Positions 11,018 through 20,418 of a stretch of 64,000 nucleotides of DNA are shown here, one piece after another. Position 1 is the first letter of the stretch, and every line of letters begins with the position of its first letter. Where the stretch lies: contig NW_021167080.1 of the NCBI RefSeq assembly GCF_003711515.1, positions 4,160,381-4,224,380 of the forward strand, read 5' to 3'. The translations under genes were made by a program, and so were the position numbers. Source of the DNA: Sodiomyces alkalinus F11 (Eukaryota; Ascomycota; Sordariomycetes; Glomerellales; Plectosphaerellaceae). The notes beneath the pieces are model-generated. The model was not told the DNA's origin and did not search any database. It saw nothing but the letters and a program-made list of their open reading frames with translations.

Positions 11018-13122
11018 ATGCAAGCACAGAACGACGAATACGACGTGCTGATCGTCGGCGCAGGTACGAAGTTCCTTTGCACCCCGTCTAGAATGTGGCC
11101 CATCTGATGAATACCTACGACTCAGGATGGTACGGTCTCATTGCCGCTTATACGTACCTGAAACTGGCACCCGAGACAAAACTGCTTATCCTTGACGATG
11201 GCGATACTCTCGGAGGCGTCTGGAATTCAGAACGGATCTATCCAAATCTCTTCGCCCAGGTCGGCCACGGGCTTTTCGAGTACAGCTTCTACCCTATGAA
11301 AAAAGAGGGCCTCACGAAAGACCGGTACATATCCGCCAAGACGATCCACGATTATCTCCAGTCATTTGCCAAGGATTATGATCTCGTCCGGCGCATTCGA
11401 TGTCGCACCAAGGTCACCAGCGCCCGGAGGTTTGGGTCAAAGTGGATTCTGACGCTGAATGATGACGAGGCCTGCCAAGTCACCGGGTCGAAGCTCATCG
11501 CAGCGACTGGGGTGACTAGTGGACCTCACGTGCCGGATTTCCCGAGAGACGGCTTCGTGAAGCCCATCATTCATTCAGGAGAGATTGGATCTCATATTGA
11601 GACCCTACTGGGGCCCGAGGTCCAGCGGGCCACTGTCCTCGGCGCGGCCAAGTCCGCTTATGACACTGTTTTCTTTTTGCTAAAAGCTGGAAAGAAGGTC
11701 GACTGGATTATTCGCGATGACGGCTCAGGGGTAAGTACTGCACGTGATTTATGGTTGAGATGTACTATTGCTTCTTTTTCCCTCTTTCCCTGCCTTAATT
11801 TTCATCGACAGCAGTGCCTTAACTGACCTAGAGGCCTTCTACTCTCAGCCCTTGGCGATCATGCCGCCCAGGCTAGGTGGTCTTCTAAACACAGTCGACG
11901 TGATGGGTACCCGGGCTCTTGCATCCTTCAGTCCCGCTATTCTGAACACGTCAGGGATATGGTATCAGCTTCTGCAGAAAACAGCGGTTGGGAACTATCT
12001 GACCAAGGTTTTCTGGAGGTCTGTCTCATGGATGGCAGAGCAGCATGCTGGGTATTCTAAAAATCCCAATACCGAAAAGCTTCAACCAATTCCGCGTGGA
12101 TATGGGTAAGCAATGTCACCCACAGGACGGGAAATTATCTTTCTAACACACAGACCAGCGTCTTCTGGGCCAACGCCGGTCTCGGCCTAGCATCAGCGCC
12201 AGACTACTGGAAGGTCATCCATGCCGGCGACCTCACCGTGCACCGGACGGAGATCACGGGCTTTTCGGACGGCAACAAAGTCCATTTGAAGAACGGGGAA
12301 ACCCTAGAAACGGACCACGTAACTCTCTGCACTGGCTGGACGGATAACCTCGGCATGTTCGACGAAGCTACCCGTGCGGAATACGGGCTTCCGTCACAGG
12401 CAGACTGGTCGGAGGAGTGGGCCAAGCTGGACGCCGCTGCAGACGAGGTTGTCCTGGAGAAGCTTCCTTTCCTGAGGCGGAATTCTCCGAACACAAGAGC
12501 GTCTTCGTCTCACATGAGGCCTTGGCGTCTTTACCGTCGACTCGTCTCGCCCAGGATGGCGGCCAAGGGGGATCGCTCCGCCTTCTTCCCCGGCCAGATT
12601 CACAGTGTTTATACCCCGCTGGTGGCGGAGATGCAGGCTCTCTGGGGCGTAGCGTACCTCCTCGGGAGGCTTGATCTTCCGACTGAAGTGGAAATGAAGA
12701 AGGAAGTTGCCGTGTGGTGTGCGTGGACCAAACGACGGTATGCCTATCCATAATCCCTTTTGGTAAAGAAGCGGCTGTCTAACATCTCTACGACACATGC
12801 AGGTATCTGGAGCAAGGTCGCAGACATCCATATTCTATATACGACTACTTGGCTGTAAGCTCCGTGTCCCCTTATGTTGATTTACGATTCTTTTGGGCAC
12901 GAGAGCTAATAGAAAATCGGAATATAGTACGTTGACACTTTGGCCCGCGATATGGGCCTCAATACGAGCCGGAAGTCCAACATGTTTAGTGAGATGTTTC
13001 TTCCATACCGGCCTCGCGACTGGCGAGGGCTTATCTCCGAGTTTCTTCAAGCAGAGAAGATGCGCCGGGGCAGAGAGAAGGGCTTGGAAGGCAAATCTGG
13101 TGATGACTCGGACACGACGTGA
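11018..13122 (+). CDS. FAD/NADPH monooxygenase, FMO or Baeyer-Villiger type
   Basis: Six exons: 11018-11063, 11126-11730, 11849-12105, 12159-12737, 12803-12854, 12928-13122. They total 577 codons plus stop in one frame. The first splice joins the FAD fingerprint DVLIVGAGWYGL (residues about 9-20). Next come an acidic-ended beta strand (LLILDDGDTLGGVW) and a YPNLFAQ segment typical of flavoprotein monooxygenases of the FMO family. A second nucleotide region (about residue 185 on, VLGAAKSAYDTVFFLLKAGKKV) and TLCTGW follow. The enzyme likely inserts one oxygen atom into the polyketide (hydroxylation, epoxidation or Baeyer-Villiger). The classical BVMO consensus FxGxxxHxxxW was not located, so the reaction type is open. 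It is divergent from the membrane-protein gene and convergent with the DUF3237 gene. Confidence 0.9.
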
Positions 13123-13671
13123 GCTGGGCCTGTTGATGTTGGAGTTGGGGAATTGTCGTATGGTAGATTATGACAGATGATTATTAGACTTCATGTTGTC
13201 AACAAATGAAGGGATCTTGTATAGTCGCGGTGTTCGTGACACTTGAGAATACATGTAGTATATGGAAGAAAATGCTGGTCAAGTCACCATTTCCTCCAAT
13301 GTGGCCATGAACGCTTTTCTCTAATTTCAAAACTATTTGATGCCGCTTGGCTTTTTCCAGACATGAAGTTGCATATATCTCAACTCCGTACTTGATTGAA
13401 ATGATCCTCCCTTTGGAAAGTTGACAAACCTCGAGCACGTATATTGTTCTTGACTAACTACTGTTATGCACGGAGTTGGGCAATGGGAGATAAAGCTGAA
13501 TAATAGTCTAATGACACTGAATTGCAATGACTTCTGCTTATAGATCTGTATCAGACTGTTCCTACGGCTACTAACTAGAAGCATCCGTCTTCACAGCCTA
13601 ATGGCCCCCTACTGTGCCCATCATTCAACCTCACGTGGACCACCATCACGGCCACTCGTACGACTCTTCAC
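13123..13671. other. Convergent 3' intergenic region
   Basis: AT-rich stretch of about 550 bp between two converging genes. No gene is supported; it presumably holds both 3' UTRs. Confidence 0.6.
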
Positions 13672-14552
13672 TTAGTCCATATCTGTGCTGGGAATGACCT
13701 TTGAGACGCGACTCTCGACGGTGAGGCCAGTCTCGCCCAAGATGAACCTCCCATTGCCAACCCAATGGGCGTTCTCGAGGACCTTGAGGTCCGTATTGCC
13801 CACCTCAAAGGTATGAGCAGTGGCTGAGGGGGAAGAAGCCCGTTAGTAAGTCTCGACATGGTCACCTTGGACACTGGGAGCGATTTACGTACTTGAGCTT
13901 CCAAAGGGAATAGTCTTGGCCTCGGGGCTATAAGCAAAGACCTTGCCAACGCCCTCGTCGACTCTCACAATGCCGCCATAGTAAAAGGAGAAGGGGACGC
14001 CTTCCTTGGTCCTGTTTCACAGAATCAGCGACGAGAGATCAGATCGATGTGGGGGGGAAAGGGAGGACGGTGCGCGTACTTGGCAATGCCCTTGAAGTTG
14101 ACGCGCGCGTGGCTCTTGTCCGGGTCAAAGTAGAGCCAATCACCGCCAAACACGACACTGGCATCAATCTCGGGCTTGAAACCCGGTACGCTCTTGATGG
14201 TACCGGTTGGGGTTTGCTTTGGCGCTTGTTAGCAGCACGAGGGCACTGCAAGTGGAACTCGCTGGTAGCAGGGTGTATGAGTATCTCACAAAGTGAAGGA
14301 ACTGAGAACCGGTTGACACGTCGCCTGCGAGCATGACATATGTCAGGGGGTCGTGAAAGTCATCATTGATATCGATTATGCGGGCAGCAGAGTGTCAAGG
14401 CTTACCAACGGGATTGCCCTCTCCAACATCGACCTTTTTTGAGTAGAAATGGTCAGCGAAGAACTTATTCCGATATCAAATGGAAGAACTTCACGTACCT
14501 TGAATATCAATGCTGGCTGCAGACTCGGGAAGCCTGTTGGTCCGGACGTCAT
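13672..14552 (-). CDS. DUF3237 / UPF0311 family small protein
   Basis: Six short exons (14552-14499, 14433-14406, 14324-14290, 14216-14080, 14011-13893, 13823-13672) splice to 174 codons plus stop. All junctions are GT-AG and the frame is kept, which is strong evidence for a real gene although no long open frame is visible. The residues form a beta-rich pattern typical of DUF3237: PALIFKVDVGEGNPVG near the start, then GTIKSVPGFKPEIDASVVFG, then GDWLYFDPDKSHARVNFKG, KEGVPFSFYYGGIVRV, and NAHWVGNGRFI near the C-terminus. Family length is usually 150-170 residues. The biochemical role of DUF3237 is not settled to my knowledge. Its place inside the cluster suggests a tailoring or chaperone-like role such as isomerase, cyclase or hydratase. 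No signal peptide is seen. Confidence 0.85.
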
Positions 14553-15048
14553 TTTGAAAATAGGGGGGCAAAAAGTCCTAGTAAATTTAAGAGGATATAA
14601 CGAAAGGCATTTGATTCCATAAGACAGGTAACAGCATCCTGATGTTTGAACGAGACAGTGGACAGGGGCGTATAGTGATAACTAAAGTATCTCGAGGTCT
14701 AAGGTGCTTGTATCCCGACCGGACTCCCCTCATTTCTCTCCCCCCGTCCCTAGCCCGAGTCGGATCCGGACCCCGGACACCGGGCCGAGTCCCAATTAGG
14801 CAGGAGACCGACTATATGGGAACCTGGACGGGAAACCCAAAAGCGACATTCAGGCAATGGGACGCAGGATCAATCATTGAACCCTCATTTCCATCGTGCT
14901 ACCTGCTGTTAGACCCAGACGTTATGCCCTGCTGGTGTTTTTGAGGGTATACCGTATACTCACCGGGTTATACGTACAATTTCACCATTTCTTTGGAAGA
15001 TTCGCAGCGCCAGCCCTAGGGACCAGACAACACCTCAAACGCATAATC
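14553..15048. promoter_or_regulatory. Bidirectional promoter, DUF3237 / PaxM-type FMO
   Basis: A 496 bp divergent region. It holds CCGGGCCGAG at 14780-14789 (CGG-N1-CCG core at 14781-14787) and, just upstream, CGGATCCG at 14761-14768 (CGG-N2-CCG). The block is distinctly GC-rich compared with its surroundings. Confidence 0.4.
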
Positions 15049-16827
15049 ATGGATTCGCCTGACATGTCCGGAAAACGACCATTCAGAGTGATCGTGGTTG
15101 GCGCCGGCATAGGCGGGCTTACGCTGTCCAACGCACTTCAACGAGCAGGCATCGACCACGTCGTCCTGGAGAAGCACAGGCAGGTCGTGTACCCTTCGGG
15201 TGCGAGTATCGGGGTATGGCCAAACGGATCTCGTCTCCTCTCCCAGCTGGGCTGTCTTGAATTGGCCAAGGGAGTGTGCGCTCCGATGAAGACAAGCCTC
15301 AACCGCACCTCCGACGGAAAGGTCATAACCGTCAGCAAGCTTTTCGACGAGATTATCAAAAGGTCTTTATTTGGATGAGACGTTCAGTTTGAAAACTTCC
15401 TAATACGCGTGCTGCTTATGCTGCATATGCGGCTAACCTTTGTTCTTTTCCACCGCAGGCACGGATACGAGTATCTTCTACTGGAGAGACAGGAGTTCGT
15501 CAGGGCGCTTTACGACGGGTTGCCGAGCAAGGAGCCGGTCAAGACGGAGTGTGCTGTGACGGACATTATAGAGTCAGAGCACGGCGTCCGAGTCCTTCTG
15601 GACAATGGGTCTTCCGAGGACGGCGACATTGTTGTTGGAAGCGATGGAGTTGCCAGTTCTGTTCGTCGGATGATGTGGGACAAGGCCAACAGCGTTGCCC
15701 CAAACTCGATAGGGACTGCAGAGATGAGAGGTACGCATCCCCTTTTTCGCCCTCAACTGTCTGTAAATGTTTCTGCCGCTGATTCTCGGCCTGCATCCAA
15801 ACGGATAGCACTCAAAACACGCTACAAATGCTTAGTAGGGCTTAGTCCCTCTATCCCGGGGTTCCCAACGGGAATCATGGCCGTGGTACATCACGATGGA
15901 TTCAGTTTCTTGTCAGTGACGGTTATAACAACCAGTATATTTTGTCAAGGGAAGGAAAGCTGACATGTTATGGGAATAGGCTCTTCACCCAGCCCGAAAA
16001 GACGTTCTTCTTCGTGTTTATCCACCTGGACACAACTTACTACTGGCCATTGTTTCCGAAATACACGAAACAGGACGCTGAGCGGGAGGCTTCGAAGCTC
16101 CTCAATTTTCCAGTACACGACGGCGTAGTCTTTGGCGACATATGGGAGAAGAGGCTCCGCGGGGAGTTGGTCAACATCGAAGAAGGCATCGCTGGGCGCT
16201 GGCACTCGGGGCGTATTGTGCTACTCGGGGACGCGGTGCACAAGGTATGTGAAGCCGGATGTCATGCAGCAAAGTATAAGTTGAGATCAATGATGCTAAT
16301 GTCTGTCGATACATTATTTGATCCAACAGTTCACCCCCAACACGGCGTTTGGCGGAAACTCCGCAATGGACTCCGCTGCGACCTTGGCCAACCTCCTGCG
16401 GCAGAAGCTCGTCAACTCCCCAGACGGCCTGTCGTCGCACCCCGGCCAGTCTGAGCTCTCTGCTATCTTCCAGTCGTACCAGGAGAAGCGTCAGTCCCCT
16501 GTGCGGTACATCGGCTGGTTCAGCACACTCATGACAAGAGTCGCGGCTTGCGAGAATGCTCTTTTTAAGTTTATGGCGATTCGCGTGTTTCCACTAGCCA
16601 GTGACGCTTTAGTGGCCGACATGTTCGCCTGGCAGGTCAAGAGAGGGGTCAAGTTGGACTACGTGCCGCTTGTCGATGCGCCGCGGGGAACCGTGAAGTT
16701 TGATGATGACAGGGGCGAGGAATCGGAGTTCATGAGCAAGGACACTATGTTTTGGTTCACGGGAATGGCCGTGGTATGTTGGGCCGTGTCCATGTTTGTT
16801 CTTTCTCGTGAGAAAGCACAGCTCTGA
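15049..16827 (+). CDS. Tail-anchored FAD-dependent monooxygenase (PaxM-like)
   Basis: Five exons (15049-15362, 15459-15730, 15809-15911, 15980-16244, 16330-16827) give 483 residues in frame. The N-terminus carries the Rossmann FAD motif VIVVGAGIGGL (about residues 13-23) followed by the acidic strand end VLEKH. The middle has the DG motif of class A flavin monooxygenases, GDIVVGSDGVASSVR. The distal FAD motif is RIVLLGDAVHKFTPN, formed across the last splice. A single hydrophobic helix (MFWFTGMAVVCWAVSMFVL) at the extreme C-terminus predicts ER-membrane anchoring, as in the PaxM/AurC type of epoxidases. The likely role is epoxidation of a polyene or other alkene in the polyketide. Donors at 15363 and 15912 are weak (GTCTTT, GTCAGT), but the resulting frame is unbroken. 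Confidence 0.92.
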
Positions 16828-17251
16828 GGCGGTTGATATTTCACATCCCCCATGGCCTACGCAAATACGGCGCAGCGTGCTCAAGTTTGTATGTGTATAA
16901 TTCAGATTCATGGATAATTACAACGGCAACATCTTCAACTCGTGTGACCACTGGCTGACATGCACCATTGGCCATATGCAGTCTTGGTAAAGCCAAGTCC
17001 AAATGTGTTCATCTCCTGCAGGTCGGGCCGGATACGTTTTGGTAATTGCCGCAGCCGTGAGCCCATTCCCGTCAGCGAAGAGTGGTTCACTGACTAATGA
17101 TGGCTGTTTCCTATAAAAGCCTACAATCAGACATCACGTAGAACACATATGTACGGCGCACGGGGTGTAGCATGGACCTATATTGGATATCTCAGGGGTA
17201 GATCAACATACCAGCACAGCACAGGGCAACCCTCTGCATCCCAATCCCATC
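16828..17251. promoter_or_regulatory. SDR upstream region
   Basis: About 420 bp between tandem genes. TCGGGCCGGA lies near 17023 with the CGG-N1-CCG core at 17024-17030, the same core as in the other cluster promoters. A TATA-like TATAAAAG is at about 17113-17120. Confidence 0.4.
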
Positions 17252-18097
17252 ATGCCATTCACAAACAAGGTATTCACCGTCACCGGCGCGGCGTCCGGAA
17301 TAGGACGAGCGACAGCGATGCTCCTTTCCCGCCGGGGCGCCCTCCTCTCACTCGCCGACATAAATGCAACAGCACTAGCCGAAGTCGCGGCCCAGGCCGA
17401 GACCGAGCGGGAACGAGCAGAACATCATACACCTACAACCACCGAACAAGTTGCGCAAGTGCAGCCTGTTTTCACCTCCGTGGTGGATGTTCGGTCGGCC
17501 GAGGAATGCAACGCCTGGATAGCAGCAACCGTATCCCATTTCAGACAACCCCTCTCCGGGGCGGCGAATCTGGCCGGGGTCTTCGGCCCGAGCATCGGCC
17601 GAGCGCCCGGGGCGGTGCGGAACCTCGACAACGACGAGTTCGCCTGGGTCATGGACGTCAATGTCAAGGGGACGCTCAACTGCATGCGTGCCCAGCTGGC
17701 CCACATGCAGACGCGCGAAGGTGCACGCGGCCGCCACCACGGGGGTGCCATCGTGAACGCTTCCAGTGTGGCCGGCATCAGCGGCGGGCCCCTGAATGGT
17801 CCGTATGTCGCCAGCAAGCATGCCATCGTGGGGTTGACGCGCACGGCGGCCAAGGAGGAAGGGGAACGCGGCATTCGGGTTAATGCTGTGGCGCCGGGTA
17901 TTATTGCCACCCCCATGATTACACAGATCGAGGCGGCCGTGGGTAGCAAGGATCTCGTCGCGCAAGGTGATCCCGGAGTCCTTGGGCGCAAGGGAGAAGC
18001 TTCTGAGGTGGCCGAGGGGATTGTGTTTCTGCTGGGGCCGCAGAGTAGGTTCATTACTGGCGTTGTGCTGCCAATTGACGGTGGGTGGGCTTGTTAA
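17252..18097 (+). CDS. Short-chain dehydrogenase/reductase (classical SDR)
   Basis: Single exon, 281 residues. NAD(P) motif TGAASGIG lies near residues 10-17, an Asp ends the second strand (LADIN, favouring NAD or NADH), then NLAG, NASSVAG, and the catalytic YVASK. The family substrate-loop motif is APGIIATPM, and the C-terminus DGGW is typical of classical SDRs. Length is slightly above the usual 250 because of an insertion after the second strand. The start at 17252 is chosen because it places the TGxxxGIG motif at the usual distance; an in-frame ATG at 17183 would add 23 residues with no SDR similarity. It probably oxidises or reduces a hydroxyl or keto group of the cluster product. Confidence 0.92.
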   Translation: MPFTNKVFTVTGAASGIGRATAMLLSRRGALLSLADINATALAEVAAQAETERERAEHHTPTTTEQVAQVQPVFTSVVDVRSAEECNAWIAATVSHFRQPLSGAANLAGVFGPSIGRAPGAVRNLDNDEFAWVMDVNVKGTLNCMRAQLAHMQTREGARGRHHGGAIVNASSVAGISGGPLNGPYVASKHAIVGLTRTAAKEEGERGIRVNAVAPGIIATPMITQIEAAVGSKDLVAQGDPGVLGRKGEASEVAEGIVFLLGPQSRFITGVVLPIDGGWAC

Positions 18098-18362
18098 CTA
18101 CACTAGCAGCCTCTCCATCAGGGGAGAAGGATAGAGATGGGACTCATGGGAGCGTCTTGACATGTTATGTGGCCATCTGCGATAGGAGTATTGATCAATA
18201 TTCTTATGGACTATACGGACGACATTCGAGGACGTCAAGTGAAGTACAACAAGGAAGGTTAGACAGTAGTAATGGTGATAACGCCCCATGACGCCGTATA
18301 TATTCATGTATACTCCACTGTCAGCATAAAGGACCAGACGCTTTCGTATCCCACTGCACATC

Positions 18363-19901
18363 TCAGTTCGCCAGAAACATGGCATACTTCTTAAACTCCG
18401 GGTCCTTCAAGAAGACGTCCATCTCCTCCTCAAACAAGTTCAACAAAAACTCGACACCGCCCGCAGCCAGCTTCGGAAGCACGAGACAGAGCCGAGTCAT
18501 ACGGTTGAAGGAATACATGGGCATCCTCAACGCCTCGACGAAACCCCCGTTGCCAAACAGCTCGTCTCCAAAACTCAACAAGTTCGTGGGGTACGTAAGC
18601 AGCGGCGACACGAGCAGCGTAGTGCTGTCCAGGCTCGCGTTCTGCAGAGACAGGTGGGCAAAGTCCGGCACGCTCCTGGCCAGGGCGTACGCATCCAGCA
18701 GATTCGCCGTGGTTACCGAGTTGGCGCCGTCGCGGATCGTGCGCGCCACCGCGGGCAGGCCGGTCTCCGGGGACGTCAGGGCGGAAAGGGGCATGGCCGA
18801 CAGGTTGATGCAGGTGAGGTTTCCCATGTAGTCGGGGGGAAGCGACGAGGAGAAATAGGGCCGCCCGTCTACCGTGACGGCCAGGATGGACAGGGCGTCC
18901 GGGTTCGTGATGTCGCCGGTAGTTTTCCCGCTCTGCCGTGCGGCCTTGGCCCGAGCCTTGAGCACGCATCGCCATATCAGGGCCACTATGGCGTCGGTTC
19001 CGGAGATCCCGTCGCCGCCCTTTGCGCATTCCCGTTGCAGGGCGACGAATTTGCGCGGCGGGACGTAGAAGATGGCCGACTTGAGCGTCCGGGTCTCTTC
19101 AGGCTGTGGCTCTTCTTTTGCGTCTCCGTTTACTTTCTCCACCGGTGCGGGCGCGGCATCGTCTTCTTCCGCGGAATCCGGGGTTGGTGTGGAGGCTGAC
19201 GGGGGTGCTAGGCCTAGTAACCGCCAATTGCCCGGATCGATTTCCTCGACCGACTTTCCGGTTTGTTCTTTCGCCCATGTCTTGTCCAGCAAGCTGCGGT
19301 CCATGCTGGCTGGTCCTGGCGGCACCGGAGTTGGCAGCTCTCCAGGCCCCGGGAACTGCAAGGCCCGACAATGCTCGGCCCACAAGGTGAAAATGCGAAC
19401 TCCGCCAATGCCGTCGGTTGCTTTATGATACATGCCCGCCGTCAGGAGACAAGCGCCGGGGATGAAGTTGGCCTGGGCCACGAGGACTTCGGGCCCCTTG
19501 TTGATATCAGGCATAAAGGGGGCCCATATCAACGACTCGTCCGGGAACGAGTCGGTGGGGAAGGCCTCGTCTTTCAGCTCGTCGTACGTCTTTGTCGTCT
19601 TGAGCTCGTTGAACTTGATCTGATAGGGCCGCGGCCCATGGCTGTCCACCGGGCTGTAGCGAATCTCGAGCTGCCCCGGCCGATAGCCAGGGGTGCCGGG
19701 CGTCTGCGGCCATACTCTGCCAGCCACCCAGGGCAACTGGACAAAGGTTCTGTGGAGGCCTTCCTGAAGGAGTTGAAACGCCTGCTTTGGGCTCACGCCG
19801 GGTTGGAGGGGGAGGTAGGACAAGGAGCAGGAGTAGTTTCCGGGCGGTGCATGGTCTAGAGGTGTAAGTGGGATATGCAACTCTGCCGGTACGGAACCCA
19901 T
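18363..19901 (-). CDS. BAHD-like acyltransferase (trichothecene 3-O-acetyltransferase type)
   Basis: Single exon, about 512 residues from ATG 19901 (an upstream in-frame ATG at 19949 gives 528). The N-terminus reads PLTPLDHAPP, typical of the fungal transferase family PF02458. The catalytic motif HxxxD is present as HKATDG (about residue 177). The second family motif DFGWG is replaced by a SFGDELFGNGG segment. A proline- and glutamate-rich insert lies at about residues 245-275. Family members move acyl groups from CoA, and in some clusters from a carrier protein, onto an alcohol. Next to two HR-PKSs, it may esterify one polyketide with the other, or simply acetylate. It is divergent from PKS 2, sharing the promoter 19902-20418. 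Confidence 0.92.
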   Translation of the reverse strand: MGSVPAELHIPLTPLDHAPPGNYSCSLSYLPLQPGVSPKQAFQLLQEGLHRTFVQLPWVAGRVWPQTPGTPGYRPGQLEIRYSPVDSHGPRPYQIKFNELKTTKTYDELKDEAFPTDSFPDESLIWAPFMPDINKGPEVLVAQANFIPGACLLTAGMYHKATDGIGGVRIFTLWAEHCRALQFPGPGELPTPVPPGPASMDRSLLDKTWAKEQTGKSVEEIDPGNWRLLGLAPPSASTPTPDSAEEDDAAPAPVEKVNGDAKEEPQPEETRTLKSAIFYVPPRKFVALQRECAKGGDGISGTDAIVALIWRCVLKARAKAARQSGKTTGDITNPDALSILAVTVDGRPYFSSSLPPDYMGNLTCINLSAMPLSALTSPETGLPAVARTIRDGANSVTTANLLDAYALARSVPDFAHLSLQNASLDSTTLLVSPLLTYPTNLLSFGDELFGNGGFVEALRMPMYSFNRMTRLCLVLPKLAAGGVEFLLNLFEEEMDVFLKDPEFKKYAMFLAN

Positions 19902-20418
19902 GGTCGACAGTTGAGTGGACAGGACAGTTCGTCTGTGCGCTTTCACCACGGTGGGAGCGAAAGTTGAGAATGGAACATGAATGAATCGAAAAGGTTGTCG
20001 GTGAATTCAAGGAGCGGGCGAGGTTTCAATAGGAAATGGATCAATGATGGCTGTGTGGAATATGGTATGGATGGTGTTGTCGGCTCCGGAGCACGTGAAC
20101 GTCGCCGGAGACGGACCCACAACGGAAGCCGGAGCGGGATATCCGAATTAGGAAATAGCCGGTGTAGCCCGGTGTAGGAACCGAGTAGGACCGACAGTCC
20201 AGTGACACCGCCGATGCACCGTGACACACAGCAGACATCCCAGGAGACGCCTAAGCATAGATACATGTAGGCTCAGATGTCTGTATTTACTGATTCTATT
20301 CTTCCTGTCCCATAACTGTAAGCCGTAAGCCGCGCCCTAGGCTTCTCCTCAGTACAAGCTTTCGATTCAACACACCTGGCTCCACGGTCTACCCCCCGCC
20401 CAATCTTCACTGCCCACG
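19902..20418. promoter_or_regulatory. Bidirectional promoter, acyltransferase / PKS 2
   Basis: A 517 bp divergent region. CGGCTCCG at 20081-20088 is a CGG-N2-CCG inverted pair, one base wider than the N1 spacing in the other cluster promoters. A CACGTG E-box follows at about 20091-20097. No gene is supported. Confidence 0.35.
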
